From Acetobacter ascendens (GTDB lineage: Bacteria; Pseudomonadota; Alphaproteobacteria; Acetobacterales; Acetobacteraceae): a stretch of 64,000 bases of DNA. This document shows positions 9,553-18,585 of the stretch, one piece after another; position 1 is the first letter of the stretch, and every line of letters begins with the position of its first letter. The DNA lies in assembly GCF_001766235.1 (NCBI RefSeq), contig NZ_CP015164.1, forward strand, positions 1,206,501-1,270,500, given 5' to 3'. Made by a program: the position numbers and the translations under genes. The notes below the pieces were generated by a model. It saw only the letters and a program-made list of their open reading frames with translations, was not told the DNA's origin and did not search any database.

Positions 9553-10459
9553 AGAGCCCTTTTGGAAATTCGCTATGATAGGTTTTCAAGAGGTTTTGAG
9601 CGTGATTCAAAGGCAGGATGTGGACGCCAGCACAACGAGGCCGCATGGCCGGAATTACACGCAAGACGAAACGCTATCCGTCTGATCTGACAGATGAGGA
9701 ATGGGAGCGCATAGCGCCTCTGATGCCCCCTGCGAACCGGCGTGGTCGGAAACGGACAACCGATTTCCGTGAGATCATCAATGCTCTGCGCTATCTCGTG
9801 CGCTCAGGCTGCGGTTGGGAGATGCTTCCGGTTCATTTTGGCCCATGGCAAACGGTTTACTGGTGGTTCCGCAGGCTGATGCGCCGTTTCCTGTTCCAGA
9901 CCATTCATGATGTCTGTCTGATGCTCGATCGTGAAGCGACAGGACGCGAAACCAGTCCATCGGGTGGTGTCATTGATAGCCAGAGTATCAAGGCACCCCA
10001 CGCAAAGACACGTGGTTATGACGCAGGCAAGAAGATCGTCGGTCGGAAACGTCACATCGCAGTTGATACGGATGGCCGCCTTCTCCTGGTCCAGCTGACA
10101 ACAGCCGATATTTCGGACAGTGCAGGAGGACAGATGATCCTTGATGCCATTCGTAAACGCTGGCCTTGGGTGAAGCACCTGTTTGCCGATGGAGCCTATG
10201 ACCGCCTCCAGTTGATGGATAAGGCCACTTTTCTCGACTTCACAGTCGAGATCATCCGGCGGTCAGAGACAGCAAAAGGGTTTGAAATCCTGCCGCGTCG
10301 GTGGGTTGTGGAACGGACCTTCGGTTGGATGATCCGCTGGCGTCGCCTTGTGAAGGACTACGAACAGCGGATCGACGTCGCAGAGGCCATGATCCACATC
10401 GCCATGGGAAGCCTCATGCTACGCCGAAACGCTCATCCGTGAATTTCCAAAAGGGCTCT
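9553..10459 (+). mobile_element. IS5-family element, single-ORF type, 907 bp
   Basis: Perfect terminal inverted repeats of 19 bp (AGAGCCCTTTTGGAAATTC at 9553-9571, its complement at 10441-10459) enclose one transposase gene. A TA dinucleotide flanks both ends (9551-9552, 10460-10461) and is the likely target duplication. It sits in intergenic DNA between the cyd operon and the glycosyltransferase and breaks no gene I can see. Confidence 0.9.
9645..10442 (+). CDS. IS5-family transposase
   Basis: DDE transposase of about 265 residues in one uninterrupted frame. It begins with the family N-terminus (YPSDLTDEEWERIAPLMPP), carries the first Asp in GGVIDSQSIKAPHA, the second in HLFADGAYD, and ends with RRWVVERTFGWMIRWRRL, where the catalytic Glu sits. 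Start chosen at 9645, which has GAGG just upstream, rather than the ATG at 9618. It stops about 17 bases before the right end of the element. Confidence 0.85.
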   Translation: MAGITRKTKRYPSDLTDEEWERIAPLMPPANRRGRKRTTDFREIINALRYLVRSGCGWEMLPVHFGPWQTVYWWFRRLMRRFLFQTIHDVCLMLDREATGRETSPSGGVIDSQSIKAPHAKTRGYDAGKKIVGRKRHIAVDTDGRLLLVQLTTADISDSAGGQMILDAIRKRWPWVKHLFADGAYDRLQLMDKATFLDFTVEIIRRSETAKGFEILPRRWVVERTFGWMIRWRRLVKDYEQRIDVAEAMIHIAMGSLMLRRNAHP

Positions 10460-10690
10460 TACACCAACTTTCCATGCGTAATTCATTTTCTATTTTACAA
10501 TAAAAAACAAAGCCACACATAAGCACCGATAGGCTGTAAACGTTCCTAAACACTATGATCATTTAAAATAGAGGCTACTTAAGCTACCATGCAGCCACTC
10601 ATACCATTGGCATGAAATATTAAATTGAACTTTTAAGGTTCTGATACGTTTTAAGCAGTCATCTTATCTTCTTTGACGAGGCGTATCATT

Positions 10691-11827
10691 ATGTCTTCAG
10701 GAGATCCTGATAATCGAGCTTTGTGCATTCCCTATATTGCGTACCGGCAAAACCTATTTTGGAAAAAATACAGAATTGTTGTCATCCCAGCATGCAATGA
10801 GGAAAATCATATCATCCCTTGCCTGCTTGCATTGGCAGCACAATCTCTTGTTCTTCCAGACAAAGTTATTCTGTGGATCAACAACACCACAGATCAAACC
10901 TATACACGAGCGCTATCTCTACAGAATAAACTTCCATTCGCGCTGGAAATTATACAGATCACCTATGATCCTGCCACTGCAAATGCAGGAACAGCGCGGA
11001 GAGAAGCTATGGCGCACGCTGCCAAAAATGCGCCTCATGACGCTTTACTATTTACGACCGATGCTGACGGTGAAGTTGCTAAAGATTGGATATATCGCAC
11101 TCTTGAAGCTTTTGCACAGTACCCAGTTGAAGCTGTTTTTGGGCAAGCCCTACTTTTACCGTCTGAATATGCAAAAATTCCTCTAAGACTTCATGAAGAT
11201 GAAAGAGCAGAACAGGCTTACGGTGCTCTTTTAGAACAGATTACCTTGCTCCTTTGTCCGCAACCTCATGATCCATGGCCTCGGCACATAGTACATTCAG
11301 GTGCGAGTATTGCGGTCACACATCAGGCATGGGCGCAAGCAGGAGAAATTCCGAATATTCCATCTGGAGAAGACAGACAGTTTTACGAAGCATTAAGGCA
11401 AAATGGCATTCGTGTACGTCATGCGCCAGAAGTCATTGTTTATGTTTCTGCACGCCTTTTAGGCCGTGCGCGAGGCGGTATGGCGGAAACTCTGGCACGA
11501 AGAATTATCGCGCAGGACAAATATATTGATGATGCCTTTGAGATGGTATCCAGGCGATTATTACGCATTCGTAGAGAGCTGGCTTACCAACGTACAAACC
11601 CATCTAGCCCCTTAAGCAAGATACATACTGAACTTTTGCCCGCCCGTATTCTTCGGGAGGATCTACCCAAACACTCTAAACGTGCCGAGCGTGTTCTTAA
11701 CTTTCTCCGTCATACGGAATATTGCCCTTCTGAAAGTTGGCAAAGTGGGATAGCCGGTCAATGCGGTATCCCTCTGCACGTTCACTATGATTCGGCAGCC
11801 AAGATTGCTCCCGACAGACTTGAATAA
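10691..11827 (+). CDS. Family-2-like glycosyltransferase
   Basis: About 378 residues. The N-terminal GT-A signature VVIPACNEENHIIPCLLAL and the acidic FTTDADGEV (nucleotide-sugar/metal site) indicate an inverting glycosyltransferase; later come GEDRQFYEAL and a basic C-terminal region. ATG at 10691 is preferred over the in-frame TTG at 10673 because ACGAGG precedes it. The gene faces the methyltransferase / PIG-L / acyl-CoA dehydrogenase operon and overlaps the methyltransferase 3' end by 131 bases. The same four families occur together in other proteobacteria, suggesting a joint role in building a modified sugar or lipid, but the product is not known to me. Confidence 0.8.
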   Translation: MSSGDPDNRALCIPYIAYRQNLFWKKYRIVVIPACNEENHIIPCLLALAAQSLVLPDKVILWINNTTDQTYTRALSLQNKLPFALEIIQITYDPATANAGTARREAMAHAAKNAPHDALLFTTDADGEVAKDWIYRTLEAFAQYPVEAVFGQALLLPSEYAKIPLRLHEDERAEQAYGALLEQITLLLCPQPHDPWPRHIVHSGASIAVTHQAWAQAGEIPNIPSGEDRQFYEALRQNGIRVRHAPEVIVYVSARLLGRARGGMAETLARRIIAQDKYIDDAFEMVSRRLLRIRRELAYQRTNPSSPLSKIHTELLPARILREDLPKHSKRAERVLNFLRHTEYCPSESWQSGIAGQCGIPLHVHYDSAAKIAPDRLE

Positions 11828-12329
11828 AACATTCGGCGGCCTCATCCCCTGTGCATGGGGTATCTGTTGGGCCAATCCAGTTTACAATCAGAATACTGCC
11901 TTCTGGTTTCAAACTGTTTATTACATTAACCGCAAGATTCCGGATATCTTCAAGACTGAGAAAGTAAAGAATTTCTGAAATAAGAACCAAATCGCACCCA
12001 GATACTTCTAAAGTAGGATAAGCCTGCGGCAGAAAAGCTTTGATGAAACTAATATGTTTTTGCTGCACACATCGCCTTTTAGCTCTAGAAAGTGCGATTT
12101 CCGAAGCATCTATGCCCACAATACGCTTGCAATGTTTTGCAAGTGCCAAGGTGCTCACACCAATTGCGCACCCTAGCTCTACAGCAAACGAAACCGAACC
12201 CGTAGGAAGGCACTGCAGAATCCTTGTTAGTTTCTGCTGTTCATAAAGGCTGTTTTCAAAATTCCATGGATCGGGACTTTTCTGAAAGAGACTTTCAAAA
12301 ACATCTGGTTTCCACGTCTCATTATTCAT
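11697..12329 (-). CDS. NodS-like SAM-dependent methyltransferase
   Basis: 210 residues. SAM-binding motif I is AVELGCAIGVSTLALA (about residues 48-63), followed by IVGIDAS (motif Post-I) and CDLVLISEILYFL (motif II). The DPWNFENSLYEQQKL opening is typical of NodS-type N-methyltransferases that act on deacetylated amino sugars. The gene starts inside the PIG-L stop codon (ATGA overlap), so deacetylation followed by N-methylation of one substrate is a reasonable inference. Its last 131 bases are antisense to the end of the glycosyltransferase gene. Confidence 0.8.
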   Translation of the reverse strand: MNNETWKPDVFESLFQKSPDPWNFENSLYEQQKLTRILQCLPTGSVSFAVELGCAIGVSTLALAKHCKRIVGIDASEIALSRAKRRCVQQKHISFIKAFLPQAYPTLEVSGCDLVLISEILYFLSLEDIRNLAVNVINSLKPEGSILIVNWIGPTDTPCTGDEAAECFIQVCREQSWLPNHSERAEGYRIDRLSHFANFQKGNIPYDGES

Positions 12330-13057
12330 GATGTAATGAATATTTCGTAAGGTTGAAGCATTTTTTCTAATAAATGTTCTGGCAGGACAAAACCATTTGG
12401 ATCATCTTCAACCACCAATCCCCTCTGGCTTCTATATTCCTGAATGGCATTGCGTTTGTAACTCAAAAATCCCTCAATATTCAGACGCCATCCAGTAGGT
12501 AATGCCTCTTCAATATCCATCTCAGAAGGAAGCGTAAGCCCCCAAACTGGATAAGACAATATTCTCAATTCTGGCTGTAAAGCCTTTAGCCGTTGCCCCA
12601 TGCTCCATACGGCCACATGGTCACAGTGCGGATCATGCCGCCATGGCACAAAAACATTTCGGCAATTATGTTGATTGATAAGGAAGTATAAATATTGCAC
12701 TGAATTTTCAAAAACTGTGCCTGCGGTTGGAACTGCTGCATCACGCAAACCTAGAAACAGCAATCGATCAGCAGGAAGGCCAAGAGCTGTAGCTGCATTT
12801 CGGCTTTCTTCCTGCCGACACAAAGCAAGACGTTCAGGTGACCATGCATGGGACCCTGGATGGGAAGCAGAACCATCCGAAACAATCAGCACTACCGGTG
12901 ACCGACCATGCTGGACGGCAGTTGCTATCAAACCTGCACATCCTAAGCTCTCATCATCGGAATGAGGGGCCAATATAAGTGATGTTCCCGGTGCAATCTT
13001 ATTAAAAGAGGCTATTGGAAGGGCATAAAAATGCTCAATGATATGTTGAACTTTCAT
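12326..13057 (-). CDS. PIG-L (LmbE-like) deacetylase
   Basis: About 243 residues. The zinc-site motif PHSDDESLGC is at residues 31-40 and the distal ligand motif HDPHCDH follows near residue 150. Family members remove N-acetyl groups from GlcNAc-containing glycolipids or thiols. ATG at 13057 chosen over 13075 because AGGAG lies just upstream. It overlaps the end of the acyl-CoA dehydrogenase gene by four bases and the start of the methyltransferase by four bases, so the three are translationally coupled. After the IS1380 insertions in the first gene, expression of this gene from the original promoter is doubtful. Confidence 0.85.
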   Translation of the reverse strand: MKVQHIIEHFYALPIASFNKIAPGTSLILAPHSDDESLGCAGLIATAVQHGRSPVVLIVSDGSASHPGSHAWSPERLALCRQEESRNAATALGLPADRLLFLGLRDAAVPTAGTVFENSVQYLYFLINQHNCRNVFVPWRHDPHCDHVAVWSMGQRLKALQPELRILSYPVWGLTLPSEMDIEEALPTGWRLNIEGFLSYKRNAIQEYRSQRGLVVEDDPNGFVLPEHLLEKMLQPYEIFITS

Positions 13058-13736
13058 GCATTTTCTCCTGGCCAATCATGGTTAACAAACCATGCTGCGG
13101 CCTCAGTCAAAGCTTCGTCTGGCGCGGGCTGCCGTAGATAGGTCATCAAATCCCTCATGACCTGCTCTACCGCTTTGCCTTTCACAAAGGCCGATACCCC
13201 TAAGCTTCTTTGAACAAGCGTTATCAATTCCAAAGCTGCGTGCTCAACTGCTAGGCGTGCGAGGTTAACCGTTGCAACTACATCCTCTGACGTCATGCTA
13301 AGAGCATAGGCTGCTTTGGCGGCCTCCTGAACCCGCATGCTTGCCGTTTTCTGTAAAATAAGAGCTTCGCCAAGCCGATATAGCTGATGCGGATTATGAG
13401 CGCGCTGCCGATCCAGAAGTTCCCATCTCAAAAGATCAATCAGTCGGTCCATTCCCCCTAGGGCGATGGCCGATCCGCGCCAAGCCCCAGCGGAAAATTC
13501 AGGCTGCCGTAAATAGTCTCCGGCTGAGCCAAGAATACAATCTGGAGAGATCACAATATCTGTAAAATCATAAGCGCCTGTGCCGCTTGCTTGCATACCC
13601 ATTAATTTTCCGGGGCCAACCCGCCTACGATTGGCCTCAGTAGTGGGGGCAAGAACCATTACGGAATGCCCTTGTTCTGTTGTGGCTGTTATGAGAGCCA
13701 GCCCAACTTGCGTAACGCCACTGGCAAAGCCCTTGA
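13054..13736 (-). pseudogene. Acyl-CoA dehydrogenase, 3' fragment
   Basis: C-terminal 226 or so residues of an acyl-CoA dehydrogenase-like flavoprotein, beginning GFASGVTQVGLALITA and running through the C-terminal helical bundle. The 5' part is at 17071-17525. Removing the two IS1380 copies and one TTGA repeat joins the halves in frame (YRLAGI + KGFASG) to give a 377-residue protein, normal for the family. The substrate is unknown; in this cluster it may act in lipid or sugar modification rather than beta-oxidation. An ATG at 13659 could start a residual ORF, but it would lack the N-terminal domain. Confidence 0.85.
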
Positions 13737-15401
13737 CGCGGATTTCTCACACTTGAGGCAATTTCGGGTCATTTTGTAGAATTCAGTCATCCCACAGGAG
13801 CCCGATCTGGAATATTGACGATATTCTGCTTCTGGCAGCGGGTTCTGAACGCAGTGAGGGTGTCACGGCCTGAGAAGGCAGTGTTGGTGGAAGCTATGTG
13901 GTCTGTGCACTGTCTGTTTCTTCAGATGGCCTGCCGGAGCCTTCGCAATCGTGCATGAGCGAGGGCGAATTCATGCTGACAGGGGAACATGTCCGGCATG
14001 GACAGGACAATCCGACGGACGCTGAGCGTTACACGTGTCGCGATTTTGAGCAGTCGTGCGCGTATGGTGCCACAGGTCGCCGTCTCCAGGCTGGTCTGGC
14101 CAAGGGCCAGTCTTTGCAGAGCGGTCAGCAGGACATAGGCAGCGGCCGAGAACCACAGCCGGAGCTGGTTGGCCCGGATGGTGTGGGACGAGGTCCTGTC
14201 TGAGAACAGATCCATCTGGCATTCCTTGATGCGGTTTTCCATATCCCCGCGTGCGCAGTAAATCTGTTCGTAGAGATGGCGGGGGTCGGACATTCCCTGC
14301 GGTAGCGTGGTGACAATAAAGCGATGATAGCGGTTGCCGTGGCGCCATTCGGCCTTGGCCACGACCCGCCTGCGGCGCGTCCAGCTGTCCTTTGTGATCC
14401 AGTCAAAGGAGGCAAAGCCGCGCGCCGCTTTGCCTGTCGTGGCGGCTTCGTCACGAACCTCAGCGGACAAAGAGGCAATCCGGTCATACAGGCGGGTGTT
14501 GCCTGCAAGCCCAAACAGGAAGTCAACGTGGTTGTCTTCGCACCATGTCATCAGACTGTCCCGGGCGAAACCGCTGTCCCCACGCACCAGGATACGCACC
14601 CGGGGCCAGCGGCTCCTGATCTGCTCCACGATCCGGCGGATGTCTGCCAGTGCTTCCTTCCCCGGGTCCCTGTCTGCCGTGCGCAGGGTAGCGCTAAGGA
14701 GATGGTCCCCGCAGAAGACATACAGGGGAAGATAGCAGTTATGGCCGTAATATCCATGAAAGGCCCGGCCTTCCTGATGGCCATGGATACGGTCATCGGT
14801 GGCATCCACATCCAGAACGATCCGGGCGGGTGCGCGCTCATGCTGGTCCATGAAAAGCGTCACGAACAGGGTAGCCAGGGCCTCATGATCAGCAATGATG
14901 CGGCAGTAACGATCTGCCTGCTGCCCACTGCGCTCCAACCGGTTCAGCGTGGATTTTCCTGCCAGTGCCGCACAGTTGGCCCGGCTTCCTGACAGACGTC
15001 CCGATACCAGACCCATGACAGGATCATGACGTAAAGCGTCATGGTCATTAAGGTCTTCATAGCCCAGTGCCAGGCCCATGATCCGCTGACGGACAAGGTC
15101 TTCAACCCGGTATTCCACAAAGCCGGGATGCCGCTTATCGCGAAAACAGGCAGCAAAGCGGCGGCTGAGCCCCAGAATGTCATCAGCCTGCTTCACCAGA
15201 ATGACACCGCCATCCGAACTCATGCGACCCCCGTCAAAACGGGCCACAACACGCCGTCCACAGGAGGCTGGAAACTCATACGCGCCTGCGCTACACTCTG
15301 TCTGCATCGGGTTTTCTTATAGCTTATGAAAATATCTTTTCTACAAAACAGACTTTTTCATAATCTAACCCGATGTACAACCCTTCTGTGAGATTTCCGC
15401 G
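13737..15401 (-). mobile_element. IS1380-type element, copy 1 (tandem pair, left)
   Basis: 1,665 bp with ends starting CGCGGA(T/A)(T/A)TCTCAC. Its outer flank is TTGA (13733-13736) and its inner flank TCGA (15402-15405), after which copy 2 begins at once in the same direction. The TTGA flank recurs at the far side of copy 2, so the two copies behave as one inserted unit inside the acyl-CoA dehydrogenase gene. Confidence 0.92.
13922..15307 (-). CDS. IS1380-family transposase, copy 1
   Basis: 461 residues, the full family length. Candidate catalytic acidic residues lie in RIVLDVDATDD (about 152-162) and ILVRGDSGFARD (about 238-249), and the C-terminal ENRIKECQMDLFSDRTSSH block carries the Glu. 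Variants in this copy: DPVMGLVSG, SGQQADR, FMDQHERA, TTGKAARG. The start codon lies inside a terminal hairpin (see the regulatory entry for copy 6). Confidence 0.9.
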   Translation of the reverse strand: MQTECSAGAYEFPASCGRRVVARFDGGRMSSDGGVILVKQADDILGLSRRFAACFRDKRHPGFVEYRVEDLVRQRIMGLALGYEDLNDHDALRHDPVMGLVSGRLSGSRANCAALAGKSTLNRLERSGQQADRYCRIIADHEALATLFVTLFMDQHERAPARIVLDVDATDDRIHGHQEGRAFHGYYGHNCYLPLYVFCGDHLLSATLRTADRDPGKEALADIRRIVEQIRSRWPRVRILVRGDSGFARDSLMTWCEDNHVDFLFGLAGNTRLYDRIASLSAEVRDEAATTGKAARGFASFDWITKDSWTRRRRVVAKAEWRHGNRYHRFIVTTLPQGMSDPRHLYEQIYCARGDMENRIKECQMDLFSDRTSSHTIRANQLRLWFSAAAYVLLTALQRLALGQTSLETATCGTIRARLLKIATRVTLSVRRIVLSMPDMFPCQHEFALAHARLRRLRQAI

Positions 15402-15405
15402 TCGA

Positions 15406-17070
15406 CGCGAATTTCTCACACTTGAGGAAATTTTGGGTTATTTTGTAGAATTCAGTCATCCCACAGGAGCCCGATCTGGAATATTGACGATATTGTGCTT
15501 CTGGCGGCGGGTTCTGAACGCAGTGAGGGTGTCACGGCCTGAGAAGGCAGTGTTGGTGGAAGCTATGTGGTCTGTGCACTGTCTGTTTCTTCAGATGGCC
15601 TGCCGGAGCCTTCGCAATCGTGCATGAGCGAGGGCGAATTCATGCTGACAGGGGAACATGTCCGGCATGGACAGGACAATCCGACGGACGCTGAGCGTTA
15701 CACGTGTCGCGATTTTGAGCAGTCGTGCGCGTATGGTGCCACAGGTCGCCGTCTCCAGGCTGGTCTGGCCAAGGGCCAGTCTTTGCAGAGCGGTCAGCAG
15801 GACATAGGCTGCGGCCGAGAACCACAGCCGGAGCTGGTTGGCCCGGATGGTGTGGGACGAGGTCCTGTCTGAGAACAGATCCATCTGGCATTCCTTGATG
15901 CGGTTTTCCATATCCCCGCGTGCGCAGTAAATCTGTTCGTAGAGATGGCGGGGGTCGGACATTCCCTGCGGTAGCGTGGTGACAATAAAGCGATGATAGC
16001 GGTTGCCGTGGCGCCATTCGGCCTTGGCCACGACCCGCCTGCGGCGCGTCCAGCTGTCCTTTGTGATCCAGTCAAAGGAGGCGAAACCGCGCGCAGCTCT
16101 GCCTGTCGTGGCGGCTTCGTCACGAACCTCAGCGGACAAAGAGGCAATCCGGTCATACAGGCGGGTGTTGCCTGCAAGCCCAAACAGGAAGTCAACGTGG
16201 TTGTCTTCGCACCATGTCATCAGACTGTCCCGGGCGAAACCGCTGTCCCCACGCACCAGGATACGCACCCGGGGCCAGCGGCTCCTGATCTGCTCCACGA
16301 TCCGGCGGATGTCTGCCAGTGCTTCCTTCCCCGGGTCCCTGTCTGCCGTGCGCAGGGTAGCGCTGAGGAGATGGTCCCCGCAGAAGACATACAGGGGAAG
16401 ATAGCAGTTATGGCCGTAATATCCATGAAAGGCCCGGCCTTCCTGATGGCCATGGATACGGTCATCGGTGGCATCCACATCCAGAACGATCCGGGCGGGT
16501 GCGTGCTCATGCTGGTCAAGGAAGAGCGTGACGAACAGGGTAGCCAGGGCCTCATGATCAGCAATGATCCGACAGTAACGATCTGCCTTATGCCCACTGC
16601 GCTCCAACCGGTTCAGTGTAGATTTGCCAGCCAATGCTGCGCAGTTTGCCCGGCCTCCTGACAGACGGCCCGAAGCCAGACCAAAGATCAGATCATGCCG
16701 CAGGGCATCGTGATCATTAAGGTCTTCATAGCCCAGTGCCAGGCCCATGATCCGCTGACGGACAAGGTCTTCAACCCGGTACTCCACAAAGCCGGGATGC
16801 CGCTTATCGCGAAAACAGGCAGCAAAGCGGCGGCTGAGACCCAGAATGTCATCAGCCTGCTTCACCAGAATGACGCCCCCATCCGAACTCATGCGACCCC
16901 CGTCAAAACGGGCCACAACACGCCGTCCACAGGAGGCTGGAAATTCATACGCGCCTGCGCTACACTCTGTCTGCATCGGGTTTTCTTATAGCTTATGAAA
17001 ATATCTTTTCTACAAAACAGACTTTTTCATAATCTAACCCGATGTACAACCCTTCCGTGAGATTTCCGCG
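15406..17070 (-). mobile_element. IS1380-type element, copy 2 (tandem pair, right)
   Basis: 1,665 bp, same orientation as copy 1 and separated from it only by TCGA (15402-15405). Outer flank TTGA at 17071-17074 matches the TTGA left of copy 1. One end begins CGCGAATTTC where other copies have CGCGGATTTC. Confidence 0.92.
15591..16976 (-). CDS. IS1380-family transposase, copy 2
   Basis: 461 residues, intact. Compared with copy 1 it carries DLIFGLASG, SGHKADR, FLDQHEHA and TTGRAARG, so the two tandem copies are clearly different alleles and did not arise by simple duplication of one another. Confidence 0.9.
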   Translation of the reverse strand: MQTECSAGAYEFPASCGRRVVARFDGGRMSSDGGVILVKQADDILGLSRRFAACFRDKRHPGFVEYRVEDLVRQRIMGLALGYEDLNDHDALRHDLIFGLASGRLSGGRANCAALAGKSTLNRLERSGHKADRYCRIIADHEALATLFVTLFLDQHEHAPARIVLDVDATDDRIHGHQEGRAFHGYYGHNCYLPLYVFCGDHLLSATLRTADRDPGKEALADIRRIVEQIRSRWPRVRILVRGDSGFARDSLMTWCEDNHVDFLFGLAGNTRLYDRIASLSAEVRDEAATTGRAARGFASFDWITKDSWTRRRRVVAKAEWRHGNRYHRFIVTTLPQGMSDPRHLYEQIYCARGDMENRIKECQMDLFSDRTSSHTIRANQLRLWFSAAAYVLLTALQRLALGQTSLETATCGTIRARLLKIATRVTLSVRRIVLSMPDMFPCQHEFALAHARLRRLRQAI

Positions 17071-17525
17071 TTGATACCAGCAAGTCTATAACCCTTATTC
17101 TCCTGTTTTATCGTAACAGGGGGAAGACCATCTGTAACCCATATACCAGCCAGCATTCCGCCTCGTAACTGCTGGGCAAGCACATGCTGCTGTTCTGGCG
17201 TGCCATAAAGTTCTACAAGCCGGACAACATTGATATGCCCTTCTAAACATCGCCCCAATGAAAGATTCAGATACCCTATTCGCCGTAAAAGTATTGAAAG
17301 CACAAGCCCTCCTTCTGGTGAACGACAAAGGTTAAGGCCTCCCTCCTCGTGCGATAAAAGAGCATCTAATGCGCCAATTTCACCTAAAGAATTGAGAATA
17401 TCTATTGGGAAAAGATTTTCTGCGGGCATGGGAGAAGCACATTTCCACTTATCGAACAGATTTTGGAGATCTATTTGAAAAGCAGAAAGATGGCTTTTAA
17501 CGGTTTTTCCAACTGAAACCAGCAT
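17071..17525 (-). pseudogene. Acyl-CoA dehydrogenase, 5' fragment
   Basis: First 151 or so residues of the acyl-CoA dehydrogenase whose 3' part lies at 13054-13736. It includes the N-terminal helical domain (EIGALDALLSHEEGGLNL) and the start of the beta domain (GGMLAGIWVTDG...GYRLAGI). Reading then runs into IS1380. The ATG at 17525 has no strong ribosome site and the frame stays open 18 codons further upstream without an ATG or GTG, so the exact start is uncertain. Confidence 0.8.
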
Positions 17526-17802
17526 TCTAAGGCATCCCCATTCCGCAACAACTTCATACGCGTAACGTATGGCCTGCGACTACAGATCCAAGCCTGATGA
17601 ATGCGCACTGGTCACTTTATATTGAGAAATATTATAATCTGTTGGTTTAAAAGCAGAAATATATGATTTTTTATATGCAATAAGTGATTTTTTCAAAAAT
17701 ACTTCTTTAAATAAAACAATATTTTTCTTCAACCTGAAGCCAAACATTCCGTGCCTGAAGGCACCAGCAATCCTGCTGATGCCTCCAGTATCTAGCACGA
17801 AG

Positions 17803-18186
17803 TCAGGTGTTTTTATGACTCTGCTGGCCAGCTTTAACATGTTGCTCATGTGTGCCGCCCCGAGTGCCAGAGCTATGTTCGCCCTCGCTCCTCTCATCGT
17901 GCGATGTTCCTGTATTTTTGTGGCTCTGCTCACCAGCTTTTACATGCTGTTCATGCGTACCACCACGCGTGCCAGAGCCATGTTCGCCCTGGCTTTTTTC
18001 ATCGTGCGATGTGTCCGCATTTTTGTGACTTTGCTCGCCAGCTTTTACGTGCTGTTCATGCGTGCCACCCCGAGTGCCAGAGCTATGTTCACCCGCAGTG
18101 TTTGCAGTATGCGAGCTACCGGTATTTTTATGGCTTTGCTCACCAGCTTTTACGTGCTGTTCATGGCTGCCGCCTTGATTGACCAT
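17803..18186 (-). CDS. Repeat-built hydrophilin (KGG/GsiB-like stress protein)
   Basis: 127 residues made almost only of G, H, E, K, S, T, Q, N. Four copies of a 35-residue unit start with GG(S/T)HEQHVKAG(E/Q)QSHKN. The spacing of GG and SKN/SHKN blocks recalls GsiB-type general stress proteins and other hydrophilins, which protect against drying, heat and acid. No helix, signal peptide or enzyme motif is present, so it is probably a disordered cytoplasmic protein. AGGAAGAGCACA precedes the ATG. The opposite strand is also open across the repeats, a by-product of composition. Confidence 0.75.
   Translation of the reverse strand: MVNQGGSHEQHVKAGEQSHKNTGSSHTANTAGEHSSGTRGGTHEQHVKAGEQSHKNADTSHDEKSQGEHGSGTRGGTHEQHVKAGEQSHKNTGTSHDERSEGEHSSGTRGGTHEQHVKAGQQSHKNT
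17820..18180 (-). repeat. 105-bp tandem coding repeats
   Basis: Four imperfect 105-bp units inside the hydrophilin gene, the last one incomplete. Units differ mainly in the SSHTANTAGEHSSGTR-type spacer. Copy number could change by slippage or unequal crossing-over. Confidence 0.75.
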
Positions 18187-18585
18187 TGTGCTCTTCCTTT
18201 TTTTGAGATGAGACGGTCTTTTAATCTAGCCGCCAGACAGAAAACCTTTTGGCGGATATGAAGTTTCAAAAAACAAAGCTGATTACAAATATTTTATAAG
18301 AAAACCGATACGATAGTAAAATAAAGAAAATACTTTTTTATCCTTCGATACATTTACTACAATGAATATTCATCATTTTTTGAAAGACATGGAGAGCGTA
18401 TAAAAAAAATCAACCTGCTCTTCCATGCTCCCTATTTATCCAAAAACATTTATTTCCATAAAACCGAGAAATTTACGCGCTCAGCTTGTACCAAGAAGCA
18501 GTATCATCGCCCGCACTTCCTTGCAGAAATAAGGTATGGGCTGGATTATACCGCAATAAACCTCAAATTCAGTTTGAATGATGTA
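18187..18585. other. AT-rich intergenic region upstream of the hydrophilin gene
   Basis: About 400 bases between the ABC-F gene end and the hydrophilin start. It must hold the hydrophilin promoter; I could not pick hexamers with confidence. An imperfect inverted repeat (TCAAA...TTTGA, about 18562-18580) next to the ABC-F stop may belong to its 3' end. Confidence 0.4.

Noticed and set aside
13922-15307. Long frames on the opposite strand of the IS1380 transposases (up to 222 codons)
   Set aside because: They recur at identical positions in every copy as shadows of a GC-rich gene and have no domain of their own.
17820-18180. Regular repeats as a CRISPR array
   Set aside because: The period is 105 bp, repeats are coding and imperfect, there are no unique spacers and no cas genes.
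17779-18261. Plus-strand 160-codon hydrophobic frame opposite the hydrophilin gene
   Set aside because: Its open state follows from the repetitive, low-complexity minus-strand gene; it has no ribosome site and the hydrophilin has both a good one and family resemblance.
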